Source: JAPPHA01 sp963662705
GTDB taxonomy: Bacteria > Pseudomonadota > Alphaproteobacteria > Rhodobacterales > Rhodobacteraceae
Reading direction: 5' to 3'
Length of the DNA stretch: 64,000 nt
Assembly (NCBI GenBank): GCA_963662705.2
Contig: OY759767.1
Span: forward strand, 2,914,001-2,978,000
Numbering within the stretch: position 1 is the first letter of the stretch; each line of letters opens with the position of its first letter. The position numbers and the translations under genes were made by a program. Of this stretch, positions 36,572 through 46,277 are shown one piece after another. The notes under the pieces were generated by a model. It saw only the letters and a program-made list of their open reading frames with translations, did no database searches and was not told the origin of the DNA.

Positions 36572-36586
36572 CAATTTGCATGCAAA
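36572..36586. promoter_or_regulatory. Candidate GntR operator upstream of the hydrolase gene
   Basis: Contains the perfect palindrome TTTGCATGCAAA (36575-36586) in the 77-base gap between the regulator and the metallo-beta-lactamase-fold gene; related to the site at 34503-34516. Confidence 0.5.
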
Positions 36587-36613
36587 ACGAACTCGAATTT
36601 CAGGGAGTTTGGC

Positions 36614-37543
36614 ATGAGCATTGCGGAAACCAGGATTTATCCGATCAACACCGGCTGGCTTGAGGCCGATCTTGGCACATATGTTTTATGGAAAGGGCCG
36701 GCCGGCGAGAAGATTAGGCAACCGGTTTTCTGCCACTACGTCGATACCGGTGAGTACAAGATCCTTGTCGACACGGGTCTTTGCGATGAAGAGCGCGCAA
36801 CGAAATACCACCACAAGTGCGAAAAGCGGGGTTGTCTGCACGTACACGAACACCTTGAACAGGTACTCGGCGTCGACCCCGATGAGATCGATGCGATCGT
36901 CTTTACGCACTTGCATTGGGATCATGTGCAGAACATGGACAAGTTTCGCAATGCCTGCCTCATTGCTCCAAAGGCAGAGATCGAAATGGCCTACAATCCC
37001 CTGCCCCTCTACTACCGCACACATGAGAGCGTTTACCTGAAAATCAGGCCAGCATATTCGGATCGAGTGTTCGAATCGGTCGATGATGAATGCGAAATCT
37101 TGCCGGGCATAACGATGTTCCCCACACCGGGCCATTCCGTTGGGCACATGGCCGTGAGTGTCGCCACGAGCGTTGGCGATATCGTGGTTTGCGGCGACGC
37201 GGTTTTCAATTTGCGCAACCTTGAACCTAACGCGGAAGAATGTTGGCGCTACCGGGTACCAGCGCGATTCGTCAACAGCTATGATGGATGGAAATCGGTC
37301 GAGGAACTCGACAAACGCTCTGACTATATGTTGCCGTGCCATGACAGGAGTGCCAATGAGCGGTCCGACGTCTTTCCAAATGCTGGCATGCCATTGCGAA
37401 AGAGGCGGCGGTTCATTCCGGGTTTCAAATTCTATTTCGGCGACATTCCGACAGGCACTTCCAAGAGGATCGCACCGGCGATGAAGCCGGAGGACGTCAA
37501 AGGTTACCTTGGTTCCCTGATCCCGCCTTCACCGGACATGTAG
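36614..37543 (+). CDS. Metallo-beta-lactamase-fold hydrolase (lactonase-like)
   Basis: 309 residues. The dinuclear zinc motif HxHxDH is THLHWDHVQN (residues about 98-107); further ligands are the His in PTPGHSVGHM and the Asp in VVCGDAVFN, and the late His is in LPCHD. This arrangement fits AHL-lactonase-like hydrolases. ATG 36614 follows a GGGAG site. Beside a sugar-acid type cluster it may open a sugar lactone rather than a quorum-sensing signal. Confidence 0.87.
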   Translation: MSIAETRIYPINTGWLEADLGTYVLWKGPAGEKIRQPVFCHYVDTGEYKILVDTGLCDEERATKYHHKCEKRGCLHVHEHLEQVLGVDPDEIDAIVFTHLHWDHVQNMDKFRNACLIAPKAEIEMAYNPLPLYYRTHESVYLKIRPAYSDRVFESVDDECEILPGITMFPTPGHSVGHMAVSVATSVGDIVVCGDAVFNLRNLEPNAEECWRYRVPARFVNSYDGWKSVEELDKRSDYMLPCHDRSANERSDVFPNAGMPLRKRRRFIPGFKFYFGDIPTGTSKRIAPAMKPEDVKGYLGSLIPPSPDM

Positions 37544-38800
37544 GCTCCGATTGTTCTTGTGTACTCGACAAAAATCGAGGGCGGATCATGGGGATGTGCG
37601 ATCTCCAAACGTTCCCATTCCGACACCATTAATCCGCCAACAGGAACAGGCGCCGAGCTTCAATGGTTTCAGCGAAGGATACCTCATGCCGAAACATCCG
37701 AATGACAGGAATCAAGCACTCATGGAAGATGCGCACATTTTCCGGTTGTCATTCAGTCGGGCAATATTCTGCCACCAATTGTCGCAATCCCGACGTTTTC
37801 GCACGAGTATTTCACGTCGAAGCCGCGGGCAATCGCCCAGTTCGTCATTCGGCAAGTGCCGTCACATCGTTAAATATGTGATCGCCATGCTTCCTTACGG
37901 CGGAACATTTCCACAGATTTCGCAAGACTTGTTGTCGTTGACATCATTTGAATCCGATCGCATCTCGCCACTACGCATGACGGGCAACGGACGGTTTTTT
38001 TGCTGTACTCCTAGTGGAACCTCGGAGCAGCCGGGACATGATCCGGAGGAAACTGGCCGCTACACCTTTACTGCAATTCCCGTTCGAACGGCAGGCTGCA
38101 CGCAGATGCCAACCAGCCGCAAGAATGATAGACGCGAGACCAGCACATCGATCCCGGACAATAACCGGTACAGCGCGCCAGGAAAATAGACCTGAATGAC
38201 CCAGACATCAGCAGCGGGCCGACAATGGTCGCGGTCGCCATAATCGCCGCCGGAACTCCCCGCATTTCTCGCTGTACGTCGAAGTTCGTGGCCTTGGAAT
38301 CAAGCCCTGAAGGACAGGATTGGCAACCGTTCCAATTGACCACACCCACCAGTTCGCTCCGGGCGCCAAAGAAGGCGTTTTTCACGACCTGAAAAGGGCC
38401 ACTCGGAAGCCGGGCAGGCCGAAACCGCGCTTCTCGTGACCGATTACCTCGCCAAGAAACACCGATGGGCCGGATTCGGAGGAAATTTTTGGTCGCGATC
38501 ACGCAGGAGACGCGCTCGATGTGTCCGCCCGAGGATTCGCCTCCTGAATCACGGAATTGCAACCCGAGTTTCTTGCGCCCTGCGCCCTGCGCCCTGCGGG
38601 TTCACCACTCAAGCGATTCTGGAATACTGCCGTACCCTGTACATCCCATTCGCAGGCAATGCGGGCTCAATCCGATGAGTGCAGGCTTGTTCTGGAAAAC
38701 CACAACCGAATATATGAAACGGCACCTTTCAAACGCAAAGCGTTTGGTGGCAAAGAGGGACCAGCCCAACGATTTATGAACGCGGGAAGGAGCGGTCCGC
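37544..38800. other. Degenerate region, possible MFS transporter relic
   Basis: No intact gene in 1.25 kb. On the minus strand around 38160-38300, REMRGVPAAIMATATIVGPLLMSG followed in another frame by SIFPGALYRLLSGIDVLVS resembles the last helices of a major-facilitator drug exporter. GCGCCCT is repeated three times in tandem near 38575-38595. Confidence 0.3.
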
Positions 38801-39520
38801 ATGAGCGAAACGTTCGCACCGCAGCACAGCATTGGCTCGATGGGGTCGGAATTCTGGCGGATCGCGGTGCCGCCCGAAATCATCCCCGAACTCGCCGAAA
38901 AAATCGATTGGAACCGGTACGGACGGCGGGTGCTGGTTGATGCCAATGAGGGGATCATCCTCTGGATGAAACCCTCAGGACCGCACGAGGACTACGCCGA
39001 CGCAGCCGGCAAGACGATTGTGGCAGCCGCACGCCTTCTCGGCGAGACTGCCAAGGCCAAACTCGGCACTCGCTGGAAGCGTTCGTCGGATCCTCAGAAC
39101 GTCGGTCTGGAGGCTGATGCGAGCTTCTACATCGGGGCCAATGCCGAGAGATGGTACAGAGCACGGCGCGAGAGCCGCGAGGCCGCACTCGCCTTCGAGG
39201 CGACGACGCCGCCCGATCTGGTGGTTGAGATCGAGGTGACGAATCCCGCGGACCGCAAACCAGAACTCTACGCAGCACTCGGTGTCCCTGAAATGTGGCG
39301 CGTTGACCGGAAGTACCATTCCCGCGTTGACGAGGAGGAGATCAAAGTCGAAATCCTTGCCCTTCAAACATCCTCCAACAAGCGTCAGATCGTCGACGAG
39401 TCCCTCGCCCTGTCCGGCCTGAAGGCGACCTTGCTTCCAGAGGCATTCGAACTGGTCGTGAGCGGTCGCTACGAAGAGCTCGAGAATTTCCTCAAGGCAG
39501 CGCTGGTATCGCCACCGTAA
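38801..39520 (+). CDS. Uma2 family endonuclease-like protein
   Basis: 239 residues. The PD-(D/E)xK-like core shows GLEADASFYIG and PPDLVVEIEVTNPADRKPELYAALGVPEMWRVD, the Uma2 (DUF820) hallmark. Start ATG 38801. Uma2 proteins are frequent in accessory regions and their role is poorly known. It stands alone, with gene-free sequence on both sides (39521-40053 shows nothing clear). Confidence 0.85.
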   Translation: MSETFAPQHSIGSMGSEFWRIAVPPEIIPELAEKIDWNRYGRRVLVDANEGIILWMKPSGPHEDYADAAGKTIVAAARLLGETAKAKLGTRWKRSSDPQNVGLEADASFYIGANAERWYRARRESREAALAFEATTPPDLVVEIEVTNPADRKPELYAALGVPEMWRVDRKYHSRVDEEEIKVEILALQTSSNKRQIVDESLALSGLKATLLPEAFELVVSGRYEELENFLKAALVSPP

Positions 39521-40053
39521 CCGCTCACCGACGCGATCATGATTTCAGGTCGCTTCAACTCGGCATTGCCTTGGACACAGTTTGCCAAAATCCGGGTGCG
39601 TCTAGTCTGGCTTGAGGGTGACTGACGTTGGGTTCTTTCATTGAAATTACCGCTTCGCTCGAATCGGGTTGGGGTTCCTCCTGCCGGGTGCAGAACGAGT
39701 TTGCAGCGAAGGACAAGCCGTTCTCGGGAATGATCCGGGCAGCGGCAATGGTGCCGGTGGCGTTCATCGCAAATTCGTCTGGTCCCGGCCTTCTGCCCTG
39801 CGGTATGTTTCTGAGTCCGATGACGTCCACCCGATACGACAGTCTGCGGATGCGCACGCCGCGGTCGTAGTGTTTCCACTACCATGATTCCCCCCACGGG
39901 CGCGCCTCCCGGATGACAGCACCATGACTGCTGGAGTTAATCAGAACCTGCACCGGCTCCTCATGAAGACCGATGTTCCAGCAAAGAACACCGATGATTG
40001 CTGTCAGGATTTACGCCTTGTGTCGTGAATTCGCTGCCGGTTGGCCTGACAAC

Positions 40054-40437
40054 TCATTGCGAACGGCCTGCGACAGTCCGTCGAGCGCCTGGCGCGGCCT
40101 CAAGTTCAGAGATCAATGACACTGCCTTCCGCTTGGGTTCGGGAAGGCTGTCACAAGCAATCCGCCAGACTATCCCCGGCTCAACTGCTTCATAGTCGTG
40201 GGCCAGAATGTTGCGAAATCCGATAGCGTCCCGCAATTCCGGAAGCCTTGCCGCAAGTTCGGGACTGCCGGATTTAACGCGGTTGAGAGCGTTTCCAAGA
40301 GTGATGAAACACATTCCGACAGCCACCTGGGTCGTCCTGTCGCCGAGGAACGCGTCCATGGGCAAATCCATCAACCAGACCCGCGATCTTTTCGGCTTCT
40401 CCAAAGACGTCCTGACGACCGTCCTGTCTTCGCCGCA
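40054..40437 (-). pseudogene. HepT-like (HEPN) toxin, frameshifted N-terminus
   Basis: The frame LGDRTTQVAVGMCFITLGNAL ... LRDAIGFRNILAHDYEAVEPGIVW matches HepT/DUF86 proteins, with the RNase motif RNxxxH as RNILAH. The first helix, VFGEAEKIAGLVDGF, is present but one frame away, so a small indel separates residues about 1-20 from the rest. An ATG at 40371 could still start a shortened protein that keeps the catalytic motif. No MntA-type antitoxin is seen upstream. 40438-41083 holds no clear gene. Confidence 0.7.
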
Positions 40438-41083
40438 GCGATAATCGGACGATGTGACATGATCATCGATTGCAACCTGCGACACTTTCCCGAAGACGCG
40501 ATCGCAATATACGGGATCGAAATCCGTCACCCTGATAACATTCTGTCCAATCACCTTGACCTGGTGCCATGCCCAAACCACGATGCGGTGCGCGGTACGC
40601 GTGTTACGAGCGCATCTGTTGGCACGATCCATTTCCGTTCAAGCTTGTCTCGCCATCCTTGCCGGATAGGGACTCGTCGCCACCGCTACCGAATTGACTC
40701 TGTTTTTGAAACGACTGTGAATGTGATGATCTCTTCTCTCAACGGCTTTACGACGAATGGCCGAAACCTGGCCACGCCCTTGTCGCGGCAATTCCAAGAA
40801 GAATAATCCGTAACGGTGATTTAGTTGGATCGAGACGTTTTGGTTTCAGTATTGGAGGAATTTCTGAACGCACATCCTTGTTGACAACATTACCTATCTC
40901 ACAATTGTATACCGTCTGAAACGTGATTGTCGGGCATTTTCGATCTATTGCCGTTCAAGGCTGGAATTGACGGTCCGGCGGGGAGGAAGATCAAGCCCGA
41001 CACGCAAAGTTGCTCCGAAATATGCATTGCATGCGTTTGAGGTTTTTGGAGTCGTCCCTTGGTTTTTGCAAAGGAGTTTCGTG

Positions 41084-41878
41084 ATGACAGGTGACAACTG
41101 GCGTACGCTAACGCCGCCACAACCCCTTCCGGATCCGGACTCGATCGGCAAGGTGAACGTGAATAGAGCCAGCATTCACTACGCAAAATACGGAACAGAC
41201 AAATCCGAAGCGGTTCTGCTACTGCACGGAGGCTTGGGGGCAGCCGAAGATTTCGGCGGACAGATTTCCGCCCTTGCCGAAACACACCTGGTGATTGCGA
41301 TCGATACCCGCGGCCACGGGCGTTCGACCGACGACGACCAGCCGTACGGCTACGAATTGCTGGCGAGCGACGTGACGAGCGTGATGGACGCCCTGGACAT
41401 AGACAAGGTCGCAATCGTCGGCTGGAGCGATGGTGGGAATATCGGTCTTCACTTGGCAATCAACGATCCGGACCGGTTGACAAGGGTGTTCGCGCTCGGG
41501 GCAAATTACCACACATCCGTCATTCGGCCGTCCGCTTTTTCCGATGCGTTGGTCGGTGCCTACGTCGGTCACGCGGCTACCCAGTACGCGCGCATTTCAC
41601 CGACACCAGATGCATGGGAAGGGTTTTCAGGAAAGGTGTTCGCGATGTGGGGAAGCGAACCCGTGTTTACCGAAGAACAGTTGGCCGGAATCACCGTTCC
41701 CTTTCTGGTCGCGGCCGGGGTTTACGAAGAAGCCATCGACGAGGCGCATACAAAGCGAATGGCTGAACTCATTCCCGGGGCGAAACTGCTTCTGATTGAA
41801 AACGCAAGCCACTTCGCGCAATGGCAACAAGTCAAGGATGTCAACAAGGCCATTCTGGAGTTTCTCGCGGGGGAATGA
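41084..41878 (+). CDS. Alpha/beta hydrolase
   Basis: 264 residues. LLLHGGLGAAEDF gives the oxyanion region, GWSDGG is the nucleophile elbow (Ser about 112), and NASHFAQW holds the catalytic His; the acid is likely in the AAGVYEEAIDEA region. ATG 41084 lies 7 bases after AAGGAG; GTG 41081 is directly before it. Substrate unknown. It stands alone; 41879-42352 has no clear gene. Confidence 0.87.
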   Translation: MTGDNWRTLTPPQPLPDPDSIGKVNVNRASIHYAKYGTDKSEAVLLLHGGLGAAEDFGGQISALAETHLVIAIDTRGHGRSTDDDQPYGYELLASDVTSVMDALDIDKVAIVGWSDGGNIGLHLAINDPDRLTRVFALGANYHTSVIRPSAFSDALVGAYVGHAATQYARISPTPDAWEGFSGKVFAMWGSEPVFTEEQLAGITVPFLVAAGVYEEAIDEAHTKRMAELIPGAKLLLIENASHFAQWQQVKDVNKAILEFLAGE

Positions 41879-42352
41879 GAATGGCGCTCTCGCCCCCGAT
41901 GCGTCACTTGAATAGTTGAAACACTGACCTGTCCGGCAAATGAAAATCGGTATCCACATTTCCATCAAGCGGTGAACGAGTCACACGACCGGGAAATGAG
42001 CGGCCTGAACCAGGTCCCTTCGAGTTTCAAATTCCAACGTTTCTCGAAACCTCCTTTCCTGGCCCGGGCGCGAACGGCCGACTTGGAAATCCAGTTGAGG
42101 CAGCAGCGGTGAGGAGGTCGAACGGGGCAGCAGGCTGACACGTTGTCAGGTTTTCCGGTGAACCGTGTGTAACGTCCACAACGTCGTGAATCGGCGCTGG
42201 CGAACTGGCCAACTACGCATTCTCGCAGCACACAGCATCAAATGGGCGAACTAATGTCCGTGAATGCGGCCATAAATGCATGGAGTGACAAATCGTTTCC
42301 GGAATCGTCCCGAAAAAGGCTGCAGCTTGACTCCGGAGGTTTTGGTGCTCAC

Positions 42353-42673
42353 TTAGGATTCTGCGTCTCCAAGTCGTTCGAGGAAGACGGGTGGCCGGTC
42401 CGGAAACTCAACCACCAGACTCAGTGACCCGCCCATGGCCCCAATGTAGCTCCGCAACGTCGAAATCATCAGGTCGCTCCGCTTTTCCATCTGAGCAATG
42501 GTAGGCTGGCGGATATTCAGGACCTGAGCCAGCTGCACCTGCGTCATCTCCCTGGCCTTTCGCAGTTTCTGCAGAGTCAGAAACTCGGCGTGCAGCCGGT
42601 CGGCCTCGGCGAGGATCCCTTCCCGCAGATCGGCAGTGAGTTCATCAAGTTTCTCGTTCAGGGACCTGCCCAT
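42353..42673 (-). CDS. HigA-like antitoxin, XRE family
   Basis: 106 residues. A Cro/C1-type helix-turn-helix: KLRKAREMTQVQLAQVLNIRQPTIAQMEKR, then LMISTLRSYIGAMGGSLSLVVEFPD. ATG 42673 is 8 bases after the expected toxin stop. It appears intact, while the toxin upstream is frameshifted. The same frame is open through the toxin region, so a toxin-antitoxin fusion could be translated. Confidence 0.82.
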   Translation of the reverse strand: MGRSLNEKLDELTADLREGILAEADRLHAEFLTLQKLRKAREMTQVQLAQVLNIRQPTIAQMEKRSDLMISTLRSYIGAMGGSLSLVVEFPDRPPVFLERLGDAES

Positions 42674-42681
42674 CACTTTCT

Positions 42682-43033
42682 CTATTCCGGCGTCCAAAGA
42701 TGCCGGTCGAAGCGCTCGTCTGCCTTGGCAACCAACTTCCTGTAGAAGCGCTCTTCGTTGACACCTGCCTGAATCTCCCGCCGCAAGCAGCATTGCCTTC
42801 CGCCAAGGATCGAAGGCAAAGGCGATACGCCACTCTCCATCGTCAGCATTGCATCTCAATTCTCTCATGTTCGCATGCCTGGAACCTTTCAATGTATCTG
42901 CGTAAGGCCGCTTAAGATCCGGGCCGATCATTGCCAGCAGCTTGACCCTGGCGAAGATCAAATCCTGCACCGATTCTGAAAGGCCGTCGAACTCCCCTTC
43001 GAACGCGTCATGAAACTCAACTTCCCATTCCAT
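42682..43033 (-). pseudogene. HigB/RelE-like toxin with a one-base frameshift
   Basis: From 43033: MEWEVEFHDAFEGEFDGL ... HANMRELRC ... WRIAFAFDPWRKAMLLAAGDS, the RelE/Gp49 pattern. After GDS the family continuation AGVNEERFYRKLVAKADERFD is found one frame away and ends at TAG 42682, so one extra G (near GGCAGG) breaks the gene. In the unshifted frame translation runs on into the antitoxin, giving a 226-residue fused frame. Confidence 0.78.
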
Positions 43034-43317
43034 CCTGCACTATGGGAGAATAACTATATAGCTTATAACCTATATTCTCAGCATCAGGTCAGCCGCGCCA
43101 TTCTGCCGTTCGAACGAGCAACTGTCGTGATGCGTCATTCGGATCCGTTTTGAGCGAACTATCCCTTCCAACCGGTCTCTTCAATCTGTACCGTTGAAAT
43201 CTCGCAAAACTCGGGACCCAACACCGCCGCCCACATCCGCGCCCATCCTGGCTTCCACGTCGCCGCCGTCGCGCCTGAGCCCGGCCTCCACGGAGGGAAA
43301 CCAAGGCCGCGCCGCGC

Positions 43318-43520
43318 CGCGACGAACTGGAGCGATCGCTGCCATCTCAGCAGCGGAAGATCCCAGCCAAGACCCCGCTGACGGCGACGATCCGCCATGC
43401 GCTGACCCGGATCAAGTGCACGCGGCCCTATCTTGAGCAAGGCTCTGGAAATCGATAACAACCTGGCCGAGCGCCCTGGGCCGAAAGAATTATCTCTTCA
43501 TGGGCTCGGTGAGGGGAGAC
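43318..43520 (+). pseudogene. IS66 transposase relic
   Basis: RDELERSLPSQQRKIPAKTP ... IRHALTR, then in shifted frames ALEIDNNLAER and ALGRKNYLFMGSVRG. The last two blocks are the highly conserved C-terminal end of IS66 TnpC. At least two frameshifts. Confidence 0.75.
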
Positions 43521-43669
43521 AATTGTCAGACAATTACCCTATCTGTACAGCCTGCCTGTACAAATCAAGAGCGCCTCGCCTCGAAGAAATTCATATCACC
43601 GCGGGCCACACAGGTCTTCAGCATTTCTATGAGCAATCCCCACAACCATTGCAATTCTACGCCGACCGA

Positions 43670-44959
43670 CTAGGGTTCGTAATGAGTATTGATATAGTGA
43701 GCTTCTTCCACTCTAAGTCTGATTACTTTCAGCAATCGCTCCCTGACGCTCTCCTCTGTGTCATGGTGGCATTCCCCATCAATCCTCCAAGCCTTCACGC
43801 ATGCCCGTATCATAGCTCCATCCTTCCGACCTTTGCGTCGGCATGTCTCCGCCGCCAGACACTCAAGAATCCGCAGCAAGTTTGTGGCTGTCACAAATCC
43901 GGACATGCTTGTATCCCGAATCGTTTCATTGGCCACGAGCATTGCGCGGTATAACTTGTCGTTCTCTTCATCGACCTTGGTTACTTTCCGATACCACTGC
44001 TCTATCAGGTGTTCCTTGTTCCTTAGATCGATTACACCCTTTCCGCGGGGCCTGTACGGATTCATCCCTGCCGACTGATTTACAAGCGGAATGCCCCACC
44101 ATTCGCCTCCGGCCACAGTGAAGCCCTGGTGCACGTCTCTGCCTCCGGCCAAGGTCATCGCATATCGCAGCCGCCGCACCTCTTTCGTCTCGTCGTATCC
44201 TTGGCTTATTGCAATCCCGTGTGTTTGGTCGGGACAGGTTGTAAGAATTTCAACGGGTGCCTGAACAACCACACCCTGGTCCGGACCTCTCGGTTTCGTG
44301 ATTCTTTGACCGGCCCGATATACTTCAGCTTCCTGAACATATTGTGGACCATTGCCAACACCTCTTGTCTCGTTTTCGTGTCTAAGCCAAGCACCTTGAT
44401 CCGGGTCTATTGGCGAAATCGTGAACTTATCGAATTTGATTTGATCGTTTATGACCACACCGTATATTCCCCAGAATTCCCGGCTGTCCGTGTGACCGGA
44501 CTTGTGCAGGCGTTCTGCTTCACTCCAATGTTGCTTTACTGCTTCTCCTACGTCGCTTCTCGATCCAACATCGCCCCACGCAATGCGCAGCCTTATTCCC
44601 TCCGGTATTTTGAAAGCACCGTACTCGTTGAGGTTTCCCAGAATGCCCTGCGCTCGCGCATCGGGGTCGCATTCTGCCGGAATTGGCGGTTCCCTCCTTG
44701 GTAAAACCGGATCTCGGTCGGTCACGTACCACATCTTCCCGCGGTTCTCTGGGAAGCCCTCGCTTGCCATGACTGCTTTCCACCGGTCGCGATTGACGCC
44801 GAAGCTTTTCGTTGGAAACCTGCCAATCGCATGTGACGAGTCTGCTTCCTTTGAGACGGCAATGCCGTCACCCGGTGCGTCCATCGTGAGTTCCATGATG
44901 TGGCAAAGCAGTCTCTCGATTTCCTCAGTGGTCGCCATGACATTTTCCACTTGGCTCAC
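43670..44959 (-). CDS. Hypothetical protein, 429 residues
   Basis: Not recognised. GTG 44959 or ATG 44938 could start it. It is hydrophilic throughout, without signal peptide or membrane segments. Notable parts are WYVTDRDPVLPRREPP, a Trp/His-rich centre (GEAVKQHWSEAERLHKS), GGRDVHQGFTVAGGEWWGIPLVNQSAGMNPY, and a helical C-terminus from LIEQWYRKVTKVDEENDKLYRA. It has lower GC than the core genes and lies between IS66 and IS1380 relics, so it was probably acquired. The length and lack of stops argue that it is real. Confidence 0.65.
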   Translation of the reverse strand: MSQVENVMATTEEIERLLCHIMELTMDAPGDGIAVSKEADSSHAIGRFPTKSFGVNRDRWKAVMASEGFPENRGKMWYVTDRDPVLPRREPPIPAECDPDARAQGILGNLNEYGAFKIPEGIRLRIAWGDVGSRSDVGEAVKQHWSEAERLHKSGHTDSREFWGIYGVVINDQIKFDKFTISPIDPDQGAWLRHENETRGVGNGPQYVQEAEVYRAGQRITKPRGPDQGVVVQAPVEILTTCPDQTHGIAISQGYDETKEVRRLRYAMTLAGGRDVHQGFTVAGGEWWGIPLVNQSAGMNPYRPRGKGVIDLRNKEHLIEQWYRKVTKVDEENDKLYRAMLVANETIRDTSMSGFVTATNLLRILECLAAETCRRKGRKDGAMIRACVKAWRIDGECHHDTEESVRERLLKVIRLRVEEAHYINTHYEP

Positions 44960-45093
44960 CTAGGTTCGTTAACCGTGCTTTGTTCAGCGCGGCCCGAATT
45001 AGTGATTGCGGACATCACCTAAGTCGTTGTGTTCGGGTAGAAATTCGTTGTTCAGCGTCTTTCTTCTGTAGCAACGAGAAAGCCATGCTGGCC

Positions 45094-45306
45094 ATGACCG
45101 AAGATACCCTTCTTCCGTTCGATCTTCCAGCCGTACAACGCAAGAATGTGACCGCTGATTTCGAAGATAGTCTGATCTCGTCGGGGCGGGCTGGTCCTAC
45201 TGCACAAGGCCGAACGCCGGACCAAGACGGGCGAGCCGCTAGTCTTCCCCGTCGTCCGACAGCTGGGAAGAGCGACGGGCAAACGAAAGCCGCCGGCCGC
45301 GACTAG
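45094..45306 (+). pseudogene. IS1380 transposase relic (N-terminus)
   Basis: MTEDTLLPFDLPAVQRKNVTADF matches the start of IS1380-family transposases; after SLISS the continuation GGLVLLHKAERRTKTGEP is in another frame. Only about 70 codons remain. Confidence 0.7.
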
Positions 45307-46049
45307 CCTGCACCAAAAATAGCTGATTGATGGTGTTCTTGACTGGACAGAGTGGCTACCTGAAAAACCCTGCCTGGGTAAGAATCCTTGTCCCGGATTG
45401 TCCCTGAATCACTGAAAAAAACTGTCGGCAGGGAACGTGGGAAAAACCCGCCGTTTCAAGCCAGAATATTCCGGGACCCAACACCAACCAAACCTCCTGA
45501 TGGCAGCAAATCTCCACGTGCTCGCGGCATTGCCAGCCGGAATGGGGATTGCGAGGCAGGGCGTTTAAGCCGCTGGGAATCAATCCGACCAGGTATGTTC
45601 CGAGTACGAGTCCAGACTGCTATCCCGTACTTTCCTGTTATAATTGAAAATTTTTTTGGCGATGGCGTTCGACCTAAGGTCCAAACGAGTATGACCCCGC
45701 CACGGCTGCACGTGCCTGACGTCCTTGCCGGCGACAAGCGCCTCAAACACCGGGCCAGATTCCAAGGCAGCCCGGAGTCCGGATCCCAGCGCGGGCACGT
45801 CACCGCGAAAATACGATTGCCCGTCGCCGGAGTCACGTTTTAGGGACACGCACGAAATGATCTCGCACCGGCTTGCAGCCAGCCGCGGGCAGCCTGAGCG
45901 TCACAGTACTGCCCGTTACTGACGGCAAGCCTTTTTCGTCATGGATTGCGGCACGATCATGAAGCGTTCAAGGTCGGACTCGGCCGAACCTGCTTCATGA
46001 TGTGTCAGGGACTATGGAGCGGAGATACGCACCGCCCAAGATATTCCCG
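45307..46049. other. Region without convincing gene
   Basis: No recognisable gene or RNA. Short frames on both strands only. Confidence 0.45.
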
Positions 46050-46277
46050 TCATCCGCGTGCATCAATAAAGGTCACAAGATCCCTTAGGGTCTCGAATTG
46101 CCGACACTCTTCAGCGACCAGCCCCAAGCCGAATTCTTCATTTACAATTTTGAAGAAGGTGATGCAGTCCACTGAGGACACACCGGATTCGACGAGCTTG
46201 GCGTCGAAATTGGGCTCACGGCCCACGTCCAGATTGTCGTTTACTATATTTTTGATGCGGTCTTCGGTGGATGACAT
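46050..46277 (-). CDS. Acyl carrier protein-like
   Basis: 75 residues: MSSTEDRIKNIVNDNLDV ... LVESGVSSVDCITFFKIVNEEFGL ... TLRDLVTFIDARG. The phosphopantetheine site is an altered DSL motif, GVSS, with the Ser kept. ATG 46277 lies 8 bases after AGGAGG; the longer upstream frame is not needed. No synthase or ligase gene is nearby, so its partner is unknown; it could serve a secondary metabolite or lipid modification. Confidence 0.8.
   Translation of the reverse strand: MSSTEDRIKNIVNDNLDVGREPNFDAKLVESGVSSVDCITFFKIVNEEFGLGLVAEECRQFETLRDLVTFIDARG

Noticed and set aside
38060..38350. MFS drug-exporter gene
   Set aside because: Only two short fragments in different frames; kept as a low-confidence relic within the gene-free region.
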